Made by a program: the position numbers and the translations under genes. Positions 55,856 through 64,000 of a stretch of DNA of 64,000 nucleotides are shown here, in pieces (the first letter of the stretch is position 1; each line of letters opens with the position of its first letter). A model generated the notes under the pieces. It was not told where the DNA came from. It searched no databases and saw nothing but the letters and a program-made list of their open reading frames with translations. The DNA is from Streptomyces sp. CNH099 (GTDB taxonomy: Bacteria > Actinomycetota > Actinomycetes > Streptomycetales > Streptomycetaceae). Location of the stretch: NCBI GenBank assembly GCA_000514715.1, contig KI911459.1, positions 419,391-483,390 of the forward strand, written 5' to 3'.

Positions 55856-58800
55856 ATGAGAAAGCACCGCTCGAGACATCGGCCCACCATCGCCGCCGTC
55901 GCCACCGGACTGCTGCTGTTCGGACTGCCCGCGCTCCCCGCCGCGGCCGCCGGCGGAGGCGCCGCCGCCGGCCGGCCCGCCGCGGCGAGCAGCGCCGCGC
56001 CCGCGCACGCGGCGGCCCGGATCACCGACGGCGACCAGGACACGTACTGGCAGAGCCGGGGCAGGGGCCCGCACTGGGTGCAGACCGACCTCGGCCGGCC
56101 GGCGCGCGTCGACGAGGTCGTGCTCAAGCTGCCCGAGGACGCCGCCGCCCGCAAGCAGACCCTCGCCGTGCAGGGCAGCGCCGACGGCCAGACCTTCCAG
56201 ACGCTGTCCGCCGAGGACACCCGCGCGTTCCGCCCCGCCGACGGCAACACCGTCAGCGTCGACTTCCCCGCCGCCCTGACCCGCTACGTGCGCGTGCAGT
56301 TCGCCGGCGGCGCCGACGAACGACCCGCCCGGCTCGCCGAACTCGTCGTGCACACCGCCGAGGACTCCGGCCGCAACCTCGCCGAGGGCCGCCCGCTCAG
56401 GGCCAGCAGCCACACCGGCGGGCGCGCCGCGGACGCCGCGGGCGACGGCGACCGCGACAGCTACTGGCAGAGCAGGAAGAGCGGGCGCGACCAGTGGATA
56501 CGGACCGACCTCGGCGCGTCCGTCGGCATCAACGGCGCGGTGCTCACGCTGCCCGGGGACGGCGGCGCCACCGTGCGGAACCTGAAGCTCCAGGGCAGCA
56601 CCGACGGCCGGGAGTTCACCGACCTCACCGCGGCCCGCGACATCGCGTTCGACGCGGCCGGCGACCACAGCGCGACCCTGTCCTTCGACACCGCCGTCAC
56701 CCGCCACGTACGCGTGCTCTTCACCGCCGGCGCCGGCCCCGCCAGGCTCGCGGAGCTGGAGGTCCTCGGCCCGGCCGAGGGCGACACCGAGCCGCCCGGC
56801 ACCCCCCGCGGCCTGGCCCGCACCGCGCTGTCCGACGGCCGCGTCCAGCTCGACTGGCGGCCCCCGGCCGGCTCCGGTTCGGACGACGTCGCCGGCTACG
56901 ACGTCTACGCCGACGGCCGGCTGCGCACCGCGGTCGGCGCCGGCACCACGACGTACGTCGACACCCCGGCCCCCGGCGAGGCCGTGACCTACCACGTACG
57001 CGCCCGGGACGGCGCGGACAACCAGTCGCCGGACAGCAACCGGGTGACCGCCGGGGCCCGATCGGCCACCACCGCCGCCGCCGCCGAGCCCGCCGCGCCC
57101 GGCCCCGGCACCGCCGCCGCCCGCGCGGCCGCCGCCGACCCCGATCTGGCCGCCGGCAAGCCGATCACCGCCTCCTCGACCGTGTACCACTTCGTGGCCG
57201 CCAACGCCAACGACGGCGACCGCGGCACCTACTGGGAGGGCGCGGGCGGCAGCTACCCCCACACCCTCACCGTCGAACTGGGCGCCGACGCCGACGTCAG
57301 CGCCGTCGTCGTCCAGCTCAACCCCGACCCGATCTGGGGCCCGCGCACCCAGACCTTCGCGGTCCTCGGCCGCGAGCAGGGCTCCGAATCCTTCACCACC
57401 CTGAAGGCCGGCACCGGTTACGACTTCGACCCGGCCACCGGCAACAGCGTCACCGTCCCGGTGAGCGGCCGCGTCGCCGACGTGCGGCTGTCGTTCACCG
57501 GCAACACCGGTGCCCCGGCCGGCCAGGTCGGCGAGCTGCAGGTCCTCGGCACCGCCGCACCCAACCCCGACCTGGAGGTCACCGGCCTCACCCACACCCC
57601 CGCCGACCCCGACGAGACCGACCCGGTCACGCTCTCCGCGACCGTGCACAACGCCGGCGCGGAGCCCGCGGCGGCCACCGGACTCGACTTCCTGCTCGGC
57701 GGCGAGCCGGCCGGCGGCGCCGACGTCGACGCGCTGGCCCCGGGCGCCACGCAGACCGTGACCGCGGACGTCGGCGCGCACGACGCCGGCGAGTACGCAC
57801 TCGCCGCCGCCGTCGACCCCGACGACACGGTCGTCGAGCAGGACGAGGAGAACAACGAGTACACCAGCCCCACCCCGCTCGTCGTCGCCCCCGTGCAGAG
57901 CAGCGACCTCGTCGCCGCCAGGGTGAACCGGACGCCCAGCTCCCCGGCCGCGGGCGAGACCGTCGACTTCGCCGTGGCGGTGCAGAACCGGGGCACCCGG
58001 GACTCCGCGGGCGGCAGCCACGCCGTCACGCTGACGCTCCGCAACGCGGCGGGCGACACGGTCGCCACCCTGGACGGCGCCCACGACGGCGTCATCGCGG
58101 CCGGCGCCACCACGGACCCGGTCGGCCTCGGCAGCTGGACGGCCGCCGACGGCTCGTACACCGTCGAGGTGGAGATCGCCGCCGACGCCAACGAGGTGCC
58201 GGTCAAGCGCGGGAACAACACCGTCACCGAGTCGCTGTTCATCGGGCGCGGCGCCGACATGCCGTACGACATGTACGAGGCCGAGGACGCCGCCGTCGGC
58301 GGCGGCGCGCAGGTCGTCGGCCCGAACCGGACCATCGGCGACGTCGCGGGCGAGGCGTCCGGGCGGCGTGCGGTGACCCTCGACCGGACCGGCGAGTCCG
58401 TGGAGTTCACCACCCGGGCCAGCACGAACACCCTCGTCACCAGGTTCTCCATCCCCGACGCCCCGGGCGGCGGCGGCATCGACGCCACGCTCAACGTCTA
58501 CGTCGACGGCACCTTCCACAAGGCCCTCAGCCTCACCTCGAAGTACGCCTGGCTCTACGGCGCCGAGGCCAGCCCCGGCAACAACCCCGGCGCGGGCCCG
58601 GCGCGGCACATCTACGACGAGGCGAACCTGATGCTGGACACGACCGTGCCCGCCGGCAGCAGGATCAAGCTGCAGAAGGACGCGGCCAACACCTCCAGCT
58701 ACGCGATCGACTTCGTCAGCCTGGAGCAGGTCGCGCCCGAGGCCAACCCCGACCCCGCCGCGTACACGGTGCCGACCGGATTCGGACAGCAGGACGTGCA

Positions 58801-59923
58801 GAGCGCCCTGGACCGGGTGCGGATGGACACCACCGGCCGGCTCACGGGCGTCTACCTGCCGCCCGGCACCTACGAGACGTCCGGCAAGTTCCAGGTCTAC
58901 GGCAAGGCCGTGCAGGTCGTCGGCGCCGGCCCCTGGTACACCCGCTTCCACGCCCCGGCCGGCCAGCAGAACACCGACGTCGGCTTCCGCGCCGAGCAGT
59001 CGGCGGCCGGCTCCGGCTTCCGCGGCTTCGCCTACTTCGGCAACTACACCACCCGCATCGACGGACCCGGCAAGGTCTTCGACTTCCGACACGTCTCCGG
59101 CATCACGATCGAGGACATCTGGAACGAGCACATGGTGTGCCTCTACTGGGGCGCGAACACCGACGACATCACCATCCGGGACTCGCGCATCCGCAACTCC
59201 TTCGCGGACGCCGTCAACATGACCAACGGCAGCACCGGCGCCCGCGTCGTCAACAACGAGTCGCGCGCGACCGGCGACGACAGCTTCGCGCTCTTCTCCG
59301 CCATCGACGCGGGCGGCGCGGACATGCACGACAACGTCTACGAGAACCTGACGTCGCTGCTGACCTGGCGGGCCGCGGGCATCGCCGTCTACGGCGGCTA
59401 CGACAACACCTTCCGCAACATCCGCATCGCCGACACGCTCGTCTACTCCGGGATCACCGTCAGCTCGCTCGACTTCGGCTATCCGATGAACGGCTTCGGC
59501 ACCGAACCGACGACCCTGGAGAACATCACCATCGAACGCTGCGGCGGGCACTTCTGGGGCGCGCAGACCTTCCCGGGCATCTGGCTCTTCTCCGCCTCGG
59601 AGGTCTTCCAGGGCATCCGGATCAACAACGTCGACATCATCGACCCGACCTACTCCGGAATCATGTTCCAGACGGACTACGTGGGAGGTCAGCCGGAGTA
59701 CCCGATCAAGGACACGATCCTCACCGACATCTCGATCACCGGTGCCCGCAAGAGCGGTGACGCCTACGACGCCAAGTCCGGTTTCGGTCTGTGGGCGAAC
59801 GAGCTGCCCGAGCCCGGCGAGGGCCCGGCCGTCGGCGAGGTGACGTTCCGCAACCTGACCATGAGCAACAACGCGCAGGACATCAAGAACACCACGTCCA
59901 CGTTCACCATCAACATCGAGTGA
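55856..59923 (+). CDS. Secreted GH87 alpha-glucanase (mycodextranase/alpha-1,3-glucanase type)
   Basis: A 1,355-residue modular enzyme. Signal peptide 1-32. Discoidin (F5/8 C) domains about 35-172, 175-306 and 430-565 (each with a DxxxxTYWQS-like motif). Fibronectin III about 310-400. Two CARDB domains about 570-800. CBM6-like domain about 805-960 (MYEAEDAAVGGGAQVVG). GH87 parallel beta-helix 975-1355 with RIDGPGKVFDF, CLYWGANTDDITIRDSRIRN, FADAVNMTNGS (Asp about 1118) and RATGDDSFALFS (Asp1141-1142), the likely catalytic acids. It probably attacks fungal or dental-type alpha-1,3/1,4-glucans outside the cell. Confidence 0.9.
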   Translation: MRKHRSRHRPTIAAVATGLLLFGLPALPAAAAGGGAAAGRPAAASSAAPAHAAARITDGDQDTYWQSRGRGPHWVQTDLGRPARVDEVVLKLPEDAAARKQTLAVQGSADGQTFQTLSAEDTRAFRPADGNTVSVDFPAALTRYVRVQFAGGADERPARLAELVVHTAEDSGRNLAEGRPLRASSHTGGRAADAAGDGDRDSYWQSRKSGRDQWIRTDLGASVGINGAVLTLPGDGGATVRNLKLQGSTDGREFTDLTAARDIAFDAAGDHSATLSFDTAVTRHVRVLFTAGAGPARLAELEVLGPAEGDTEPPGTPRGLARTALSDGRVQLDWRPPAGSGSDDVAGYDVYADGRLRTAVGAGTTTYVDTPAPGEAVTYHVRARDGADNQSPDSNRVTAGARSATTAAAAEPAAPGPGTAAARAAAADPDLAAGKPITASSTVYHFVAANANDGDRGTYWEGAGGSYPHTLTVELGADADVSAVVVQLNPDPIWGPRTQTFAVLGREQGSESFTTLKAGTGYDFDPATGNSVTVPVSGRVADVRLSFTGNTGAPAGQVGELQVLGTAAPNPDLEVTGLTHTPADPDETDPVTLSATVHNAGAEPAAATGLDFLLGGEPAGGADVDALAPGATQTVTADVGAHDAGEYALAAAVDPDDTVVEQDEENNEYTSPTPLVVAPVQSSDLVAARVNRTPSSPAAGETVDFAVAVQNRGTRDSAGGSHAVTLTLRNAAGDTVATLDGAHDGVIAAGATTDPVGLGSWTAADGSYTVEVEIAADANEVPVKRGNNTVTESLFIGRGADMPYDMYEAEDAAVGGGAQVVGPNRTIGDVAGEASGRRAVTLDRTGESVEFTTRASTNTLVTRFSIPDAPGGGGIDATLNVYVDGTFHKALSLTSKYAWLYGAEASPGNNPGAGPARHIYDEANLMLDTTVPAGSRIKLQKDAANTSSYAIDFVSLEQVAPEANPDPAAYTVPTGFGQQDVQSALDRVRMDTTGRLTGVYLPPGTYETSGKFQVYGKAVQVVGAGPWYTRFHAPAGQQNTDVGFRAEQSAAGSGFRGFAYFGNYTTRIDGPGKVFDFRHVSGITIEDIWNEHMVCLYWGANTDDITIRDSRIRNSFADAVNMTNGSTGARVVNNESRATGDDSFALFSAIDAGGADMHDNVYENLTSLLTWRAAGIAVYGGYDNTFRNIRIADTLVYSGITVSSLDFGYPMNGFGTEPTTLENITIERCGGHFWGAQTFPGIWLFSASEVFQGIRINNVDIIDPTYSGIMFQTDYVGGQPEYPIKDTILTDISITGARKSGDAYDAKSGFGLWANELPEPGEGPAVGEVTFRNLTMSNNAQDIKNTTSTFTINIE

Positions 59924-59943
59924 CCCACGGCCCCTCCCGGGCA

Positions 59944-59981
59944 GGCGCCCCGGCCGGAGCCCGAAGCCCGGCCGGGGCGCC
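59944..59981. terminator. Perfect 14-bp hairpin after the GH87 gene
   Basis: GGCGCCCCGGCCGG (59944-59957) pairs exactly with CCGGCCGGGGCGCC (59968-59981) across a 10-base loop, 20 bases past the GH87 stop. The remaining bases to the convergent pirin gene (up to 60219) hold further GC-rich inverted repeats but no gene. Confidence 0.75.
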
Positions 59982-60219
59982 GTCCGCACCTCCGCGCTCC
60001 GGAGGATGCGGTCGTACGGGGCACGCGGTGCCCGAACGGGCACTGCCGGAACTGGCTTGATTCCGTCCCGGCGACCGGCGTACGGCTTCGCAACTGAGCT
60101 ACTGACCCGTAGTCTTCTGTTCGGGCCCCGTTGTTCCCCCGGCAGCGGGGCCCCCGCCCTCTCCCGCGGCCTCCGCGGGGCCCCCGGAGAGCCGCTCGAC
60201 GCAGGGCGCGGACCGCCGC

Positions 60220-61176
60220 TCAGCGCGGCTTCAGCGGTGCCGGCGGCAGCGGCGGAGCCTCCAGCCGGGGGCCGGCGTAGCCGCGGACCTCGCCGAAGCG
60301 GGTGCCGTCCGCCCAGTCCCGGCGGGCCCGGTCGATCTCGTCGTGGTGGCGGCCGACGAAGTTCCACCACATCACGATCCGCTCCGCGAACGGCTCCCCG
60401 CCGAGCAGCATCAGCGAGCTGTCCACGTCCGCGCGCAGCGGCAGCTCGGTGCGCCCGCAGCCCAGGTAGACCATCGACTCCGGCGCCAGCCGCAGCCCGT
60501 CGACCTCCGCCTCGCCGGACATCGTCAGGGCCGCGTACTCGAAGTCCGGCTGCACCGGCAGCCGCGTGTCGGTACCCGCCGCCAGGGTGACGTCGGCGCC
60601 GACGATCGGCGTGTACGTCGTCCCCGGGGACGCCGCCCCCGCCAGCTCGCCGAGGACGACCGTCGCGGACAGCCCGCCGCCGCCGGCCACCCGCGGCAGC
60701 TCCGCGTGGTGTTCGAACGCGGGCGCGGTGTCGCGGTGGGCGTCGGGGAGCGCCACCCACAGCTGCGCGCCGTGCAGCAGCCGCGCGTGGTCGCGCGGCG
60801 ACTCCTCCGAGTGGGCGACGGCCCGGCCCGCCGTCATCAGCGCCAGCTCCCGCGGCCGTACCGTCTGCAGGCTGCCGAGGCTGTCGCGGTGCAGGACCTC
60901 GCCGTCGTGCAGCCAGCTGACGGTCTGCAGCCCGGTGTGCGGGTGCGGCGGCACCTGCATCCCCGGCTGGTCCGCGATGTCGTCGGGGCCGTAGTGGTCG
61001 ACGAAGCACCAGGCGCCGACCATCCGCCGGCCGAGGTTCGGCAGCAGCCGCCGCACGACCGTGCTCTCGCCGAGCGGCATGTGCCGCGCCTGCAGCACCT
61101 CGCGCACCGGTTCCGCCGTCACGTCCGCCCGCCCGCCGCACGCGGCGACCGGGGGCCTCACGTCGAGATTGCTCAT
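60220..61176 (-). CDS. Pirin-family bicupin protein
   Basis: A 318-residue protein. The N-terminal cupin carries VGAWCFVDHYGP, PPHPHTGLQTVSWLHDGEVLHRD, cited in part, and AGRAVAHSEESP: the His and Glu iron ligands of pirins (about His77, His79, His121, Glu123). The C-terminal cupin ends with GEPFAERIVMWWNFVGR, also a pirin hallmark. Some pirins are quercetinases or redox-sensing cofactors; its role here is not evident. TAGCGT precedes the ATG by 13 bases without a ribosome site, so it is probably leaderless. Confidence 0.92.
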   Translation of the reverse strand: MSNLDVRPPVAACGGRADVTAEPVREVLQARHMPLGESTVVRRLLPNLGRRMVGAWCFVDHYGPDDIADQPGMQVPPHPHTGLQTVSWLHDGEVLHRDSLGSLQTVRPRELALMTAGRAVAHSEESPRDHARLLHGAQLWVALPDAHRDTAPAFEHHAELPRVAGGGGLSATVVLGELAGAASPGTTYTPIVGADVTLAAGTDTRLPVQPDFEYAALTMSGEAEVDGLRLAPESMVYLGCGRTELPLRADVDSSLMLLGGEPFAERIVMWWNFVGRHHDEIDRARRDWADGTRFGEVRGYAGPRLEAPPLPPAPLKPR

Positions 61177-61183
61177 GTCCACC

Positions 61184-61189
61184 ACGCTA
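61184..61189 (-). promoter_or_regulatory. Candidate -10 box of the pirin gene
   Basis: The minus strand reads TAGCGT, eight bases from the ATG at 61176, consistent with a leaderless message. Confidence 0.4.
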
Positions 61190-61286
61190 CGCGGGGACGG
61201 CCGGCGCCCCTGCCAGGAAGCCGGCCGCCCGCGCGGCGCGTACGCGGCCCGGCCGCCGGGCTCCCGCGGCGGCCGGGGCGGTCCGC

Positions 61287-61453
61287 CTAGGGCCTGTCGT
61301 TTGGATCTTGCTGGATCAGGGAGCGGCGTCCTGTGCCGTGCATCGCAAGGCGGAGGAGGGAGTCGACGCGGAGCGTCGGCGACCGACGACAACGCCGCGA
61401 GGTGCGGTGCGGGGCGTCGCGAGCCCGGCGAAGATCCGAACGACAGGCCCTAG
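61287..61453. mobile_element. 167-bp MITE with 23-bp terminal inverted repeats
   Basis: The ends CTAGGGCCTGTCGTTTGGAT (from 61287, extending to 61309) and the complementary right end (61431-61453) match at 22 of 23 positions. There is no transposase inside. CTAG at both ends may be a target duplication, as made by IS630- or IS5-type transposases. The element lies between the pirin and GH127 genes. Its right end overlaps the GH127 stop codon, which is formed by the CTA of CTAG. Confidence 0.8.
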
Positions 61454-63918
61454 GCCGGCGCCGCGACCAGCCGCCACAGGTGGTCGGGCGTGCCGTTGTC
61501 GTCGAACTGCACCACCTGCGCGCTGTTCTGCGTCGACATGCCGTCGACGCCGAGCACCTTGCCGCTGTGCTCGTTGCGGAGGCGGAACCAGCCGTCCGCG
61601 TCGGGGACGATCCGCCACAGGTGGTCCGGCGTGCCGTTGTCCTCGTACTGCACGACGGGCGCGCTGTTCTCGGTCGACATGCCCTCGATCCCGAGCACCT
61701 TCCCGCTGTGGCCGTTGCGGATCAGCAGCAGCCCGTCGCCGCGGTCGAGCAGCTGCCAGGAGTGGTCGGACGTGCCGGAGTTGTCGAACTGGTGGACCCG
61801 GGCGCTGTTCTCCAGCGACATCCGGTCCACCGCCAGCACCTTGCCGCTGTGCTTGTTCCGCACCCGGTGGTACGGCGGCTCCGGCGTCCACGGCGTGCCG
61901 TCCGGGTCCGCCGTCGGAAACGCCGTGATCCGCAGCCGGGCCGCGCCTATCGGGACCAGCGTCACCGTCTCCGGCGCCGCCTCGCTGCGCGCCGGGCTCT
62001 GCTGCAGCGGCGCGACGACCCGCTGCCGGTCGGCGACCCACTCCGGCAGCCGGCGCGCGGGGGCGGTGATGCGCACGGGCGTGTGCTCGTGGGTGAACGG
62101 GTCGCCGGTCAGCGGGCCGTCGTCGCGGTGGAACGCCAGACCCCGCGGAGCGTCGGGGGACAGGGCGTAGTTCCAGGGCGTGGTGGCGTGCACGGCGAGG
62201 TGCGGGAACGCGTCGCCGCCGCCGGTGCGCTCGTACGACTCGCCGATGCGCAGCGAGTACGTCAGCGGCCCCCGGTCGACGCTGACCGCGCCGCCGTTGG
62301 CCTCCCACACCCGTACCGAGGTGCGCTGCGGCAGCCGCAGCACGACGGTGTCGCCGCTCGCCCAGCTCCGCTTCAGCCGGGCGAAGCCCGGCCCCGGAGC
62401 CGCCGCCACCGGCTTCCCGTTCACCGTCACCTCCGGCGCGGCGCACCATCCGGGAACGCGCAGCAGCAGCGTGAACGGCACCCGCCGCGCGGTGGTGACG
62501 CGCAGCGTCACCGTCTCGGTGAACGGGTAGTCCGTCTCCTCGGCGATCGTCACCTCGGTGCCGCGCACCCGGGTCCGCACCTCGCACGGCGCGTACATCG
62601 ACGCGGCGAGCCCGCCGTCCGGCGTGGTCAGCCACAGCTCCTCGGTGAAGTACGGCCAGCCCATGCCGTAGTTGTGCGGGCAGCAGCGGTACTGGTCGAC
62701 GCCCGGCTGGAACGACTGCATCGCGAAGCCGTTCTGGAACTGGCCGTCGTTCTTGCGCACGTCGTCGAGGTCGATCGAGTTGGCGCTCGTGATGTAGTGC
62801 ACGCCGCGCCCGGCCGGGTCGGTCGCGGCGGGCAGCAGGTTGAACGCCAGCTCCTCGCAGCGGTCGGCCCACAGCGGGTCGCCGGTGATCCGGGTCAGCA
62901 GCTCGTGGCTGGCCATGAACTCGACGATGCCGCAGGTCTCGAAGCCCTGCCGGGGGTCGCCGAAGCCGGGCCGGGCGTTCTCGTCCCCGGCGAAGCCGCC
63001 GCCGGGGAACTGCCCGTACTGCGCCAGGATCCGCTCGTAGCCGCGGTACGTCGCCCCGGTCAGCCCGTCGTCGCCGGCGCGCAGCGCGTACTGCGCGGGC
63101 TCCCGGAACCCCTGCGCGACGTTGACGTTGTGCAGGTCGGGGAAGGAGTCCACCCAGTTCCCGCCCCAGTGGTGCATCTTGTCGGTGAGGTCGAGGAGGA
63201 AGTCCTCGCCGGTGCGGGCGTGCATCCAGAACGCGATGTCGATGCCGTCGCCCCACCGCTTGGACACCCAGCCGGCGTCGAACGCCCCCTTGCCCTGCGC
63301 GTTCATGAAGCGCAGGAAGGGCAGGACGAACGGCACGATCCGCTCGTCGCCGGTGAACTCCTCGTGGCTGCGCAGCGCCTGCAGCAGCGGCAGGTACGGC
63401 CAGAAGTCGGGCTCTCCGCCCCGCGCGGTGCGCAGGCGGGCCGGGCCGAAGAAGCCGTCGGGCTGCCCGGTGGCCAGGACCGCGTCGATCCAGCGCCGGG
63501 CGGTCGCCTGCGCGGCGGCGTCGCCGGTGAGCGCGGCGAGCGGGACGTAGCCGCGCAGCCAGTACGTGACCTCCTCCCAGCCGGCGCGGTCGGGGTGCAC
63601 CCAGCCGGAGCCGTCGAAGTCGAGGAAGTGGGAGATCCGGTCGTAGCGGCCGAAGAGCCCGCCGAGGAGCGTGCGGAGCCGGCCGGCGAGCCAGCCGCGC
63701 GGGGTGATGCTGCCGAGCGGCAGCTTGCCGAAGGAGGCGGCGGCGTACGGGGTGCGGGGCGGCCGGCCCGCGGGGGCGGCCGCCCCGCCGGGAGCAGCAG
63801 CGCCGGGAGCAGCAGCGCCGGGGGCAGCGGCGGCGGGGGCGGCCGCGCCGAGGGCGGCCGCGGACGCGCCGGCGGCGGAGGCGGACAGGAAGCGGCGGCG
63901 GTTGAGCGGTGGAGGCAT
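61450..63918 (-). CDS. Secreted GH127 beta-L-arabinofuranosidase with ricin-type lectin tail
   Basis: An 822-residue exported enzyme. A Tat-like signal NRRRFLSASAAGASAAALG is followed by PGAAAPGA repeats. The GH127 (DUF1680) barrel spans about 55-600, with FETCGIVEFMASHELL (Glu about 327, Cys about 329) and YRCCPHNYGMGWPYF (Cys about 411-412), the glutamate and cysteine zinc/catalytic residues of the family. Residues 685-822 are three ricin-B-like repeats (HSGKVLAVDRMSLENSARVHQ, then similar copies). It probably trims plant arabinan or arabinogalactan. The stop codon lies at the edge of the MITE. Confidence 0.92.
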   Translation of the reverse strand: MPPPLNRRRFLSASAAGASAAALGAAAPAAAAPGAAAPGAAAPGGAAAPAGRPPRTPYAAASFGKLPLGSITPRGWLAGRLRTLLGGLFGRYDRISHFLDFDGSGWVHPDRAGWEEVTYWLRGYVPLAALTGDAAAQATARRWIDAVLATGQPDGFFGPARLRTARGGEPDFWPYLPLLQALRSHEEFTGDERIVPFVLPFLRFMNAQGKGAFDAGWVSKRWGDGIDIAFWMHARTGEDFLLDLTDKMHHWGGNWVDSFPDLHNVNVAQGFREPAQYALRAGDDGLTGATYRGYERILAQYGQFPGGGFAGDENARPGFGDPRQGFETCGIVEFMASHELLTRITGDPLWADRCEELAFNLLPAATDPAGRGVHYITSANSIDLDDVRKNDGQFQNGFAMQSFQPGVDQYRCCPHNYGMGWPYFTEELWLTTPDGGLAASMYAPCEVRTRVRGTEVTIAEETDYPFTETVTLRVTTARRVPFTLLLRVPGWCAAPEVTVNGKPVAAAPGPGFARLKRSWASGDTVVLRLPQRTSVRVWEANGGAVSVDRGPLTYSLRIGESYERTGGGDAFPHLAVHATTPWNYALSPDAPRGLAFHRDDGPLTGDPFTHEHTPVRITAPARRLPEWVADRQRVVAPLQQSPARSEAAPETVTLVPIGAARLRITAFPTADPDGTPWTPEPPYHRVRNKHSGKVLAVDRMSLENSARVHQFDNSGTSDHSWQLLDRGDGLLLIRNGHSGKVLGIEGMSTENSAPVVQYEDNGTPDHLWRIVPDADGWFRLRNEHSGKVLGVDGMSTQNSAQVVQFDDNGTPDHLWRLVAAPA

Positions 63919-64000
63919 GTCGGGTCCCCGGGGTCCGTGCGGGCAGGGTGCCTGGTGCTCGGGGCCCGCCCCCGGTCCCGGCCGCGGCGGCTGCCGCGGC
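63919..64000. other. Upstream region of the GH127 gene (to window edge)
   Basis: 82 bases of GC-rich sequence without a gene. Neither the AAGCGCTT core nor the CATCSGATG palindromes found before the fucosidase gene occur here. Confidence 0.4.

Noticed and set aside
55772..61141. Open frame of about 1,790 codons on the minus strand
   Set aside because: It is antisense to the GH87 and overlaps the pirin gene. It is low-complexity Gly/Val/Ala/Arg/Asp-rich translation, as expected from a third-position-GC shadow frame.

Overview
The window is very GC-rich (roughly 73 percent by eye). It uses GTG and TTG starts freely, has many ATGA/GTGA overlaps between consecutive genes, several apparently leaderless promoters, and many secreted or Tat-like glycoside hydrolases, streptogrisin-type protease, ThuA, DUF5999 and DUF3048 genes. 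All of this points to a Streptomyces or close relative (Streptomycetaceae), in an ordinary chromosomal region. I see no rRNA, tRNA, CRISPR array, prophage or full-length insertion sequence.

Layout. 1-3.6 kb: start of a membrane protein (probable sensor kinase), a secreted SLT-domain protein, a tandem universal stress protein and a secreted streptogrisin-type protease. 3.6-8.6 kb: lipid-type kinase, an alkyl-DHAP-synthase-like flavoprotein, a TetR regulator and glycerol-3-phosphate dehydrogenase. The divergent pair shares a 19-bp gap holding a palindrome. 8.6-20.8 kb: a secreted SGNH esterase, then a TetR gene followed by a tightly packed eight-gene plus-strand run. The run encodes a ferritin-like diiron protein, LarE, LarB, LarC, a fatty acyl-CoA reductase fused to a HAD phosphatase, a zinc alcohol dehydrogenase, a LarA-like (DUF2088) protein and a PlsC-type acyltransferase. 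It carries the complete assembly route for the nickel-pincer nucleotide (NPN) cofactor next to a divergent putative user enzyme, all embedded in lipid genes. This is the most interesting system in the window.

20.8-28 kb: an A-family DNA polymerase without a 5' nuclease domain, a PrmC-related methyltransferase, then a small LysR/ester-cyclase module flanked by identical 25-bp direct repeats, a DUF4185 gene remnant, and a divergent winged-helix regulator/MFS pair. 28-34 kb: a sugar ABC uptake operon (binding protein, two permeases, GH1 beta-glucosidase, no ATPase) divergent from a ROK regulator. 34-42 kb: a 1,151-residue ThuA/PQQ-dehydrogenase/PKD protein, a methyltransferase, DUF5999 and a GH29 alpha-L-fucosidase. 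The two large secreted genes share a LacI-type operator core. 42-50 kb: a TetR-MMPL pair, a DUF3048 lipoprotein, a 63-residue orphan peptide and the three-gene proton-translocating transhydrogenase operon. 50-55.5 kb: small stress, repair and regulatory genes (VOC, two AraC regulators, Fpg/Nei glycosylase, dodecin, UspA, drug exporter, DHFR-like). 55.9-64 kb: a 1,355-residue GH87 alpha-glucanase, a pirin, a 167-bp MITE and a GH127 beta-L-arabinofuranosidase with a ricin-type lectin tail.

The eastern half looks like polysaccharide scavenging: extracellular alpha-glucan, fucoside, arabinoside and beta-glucoside breakdown with ABC import. The western half looks like membrane-lipid or fatty-alcohol metabolism built around glycerol phosphate, acyl-CoA reduction and an unassigned NPN-dependent step.
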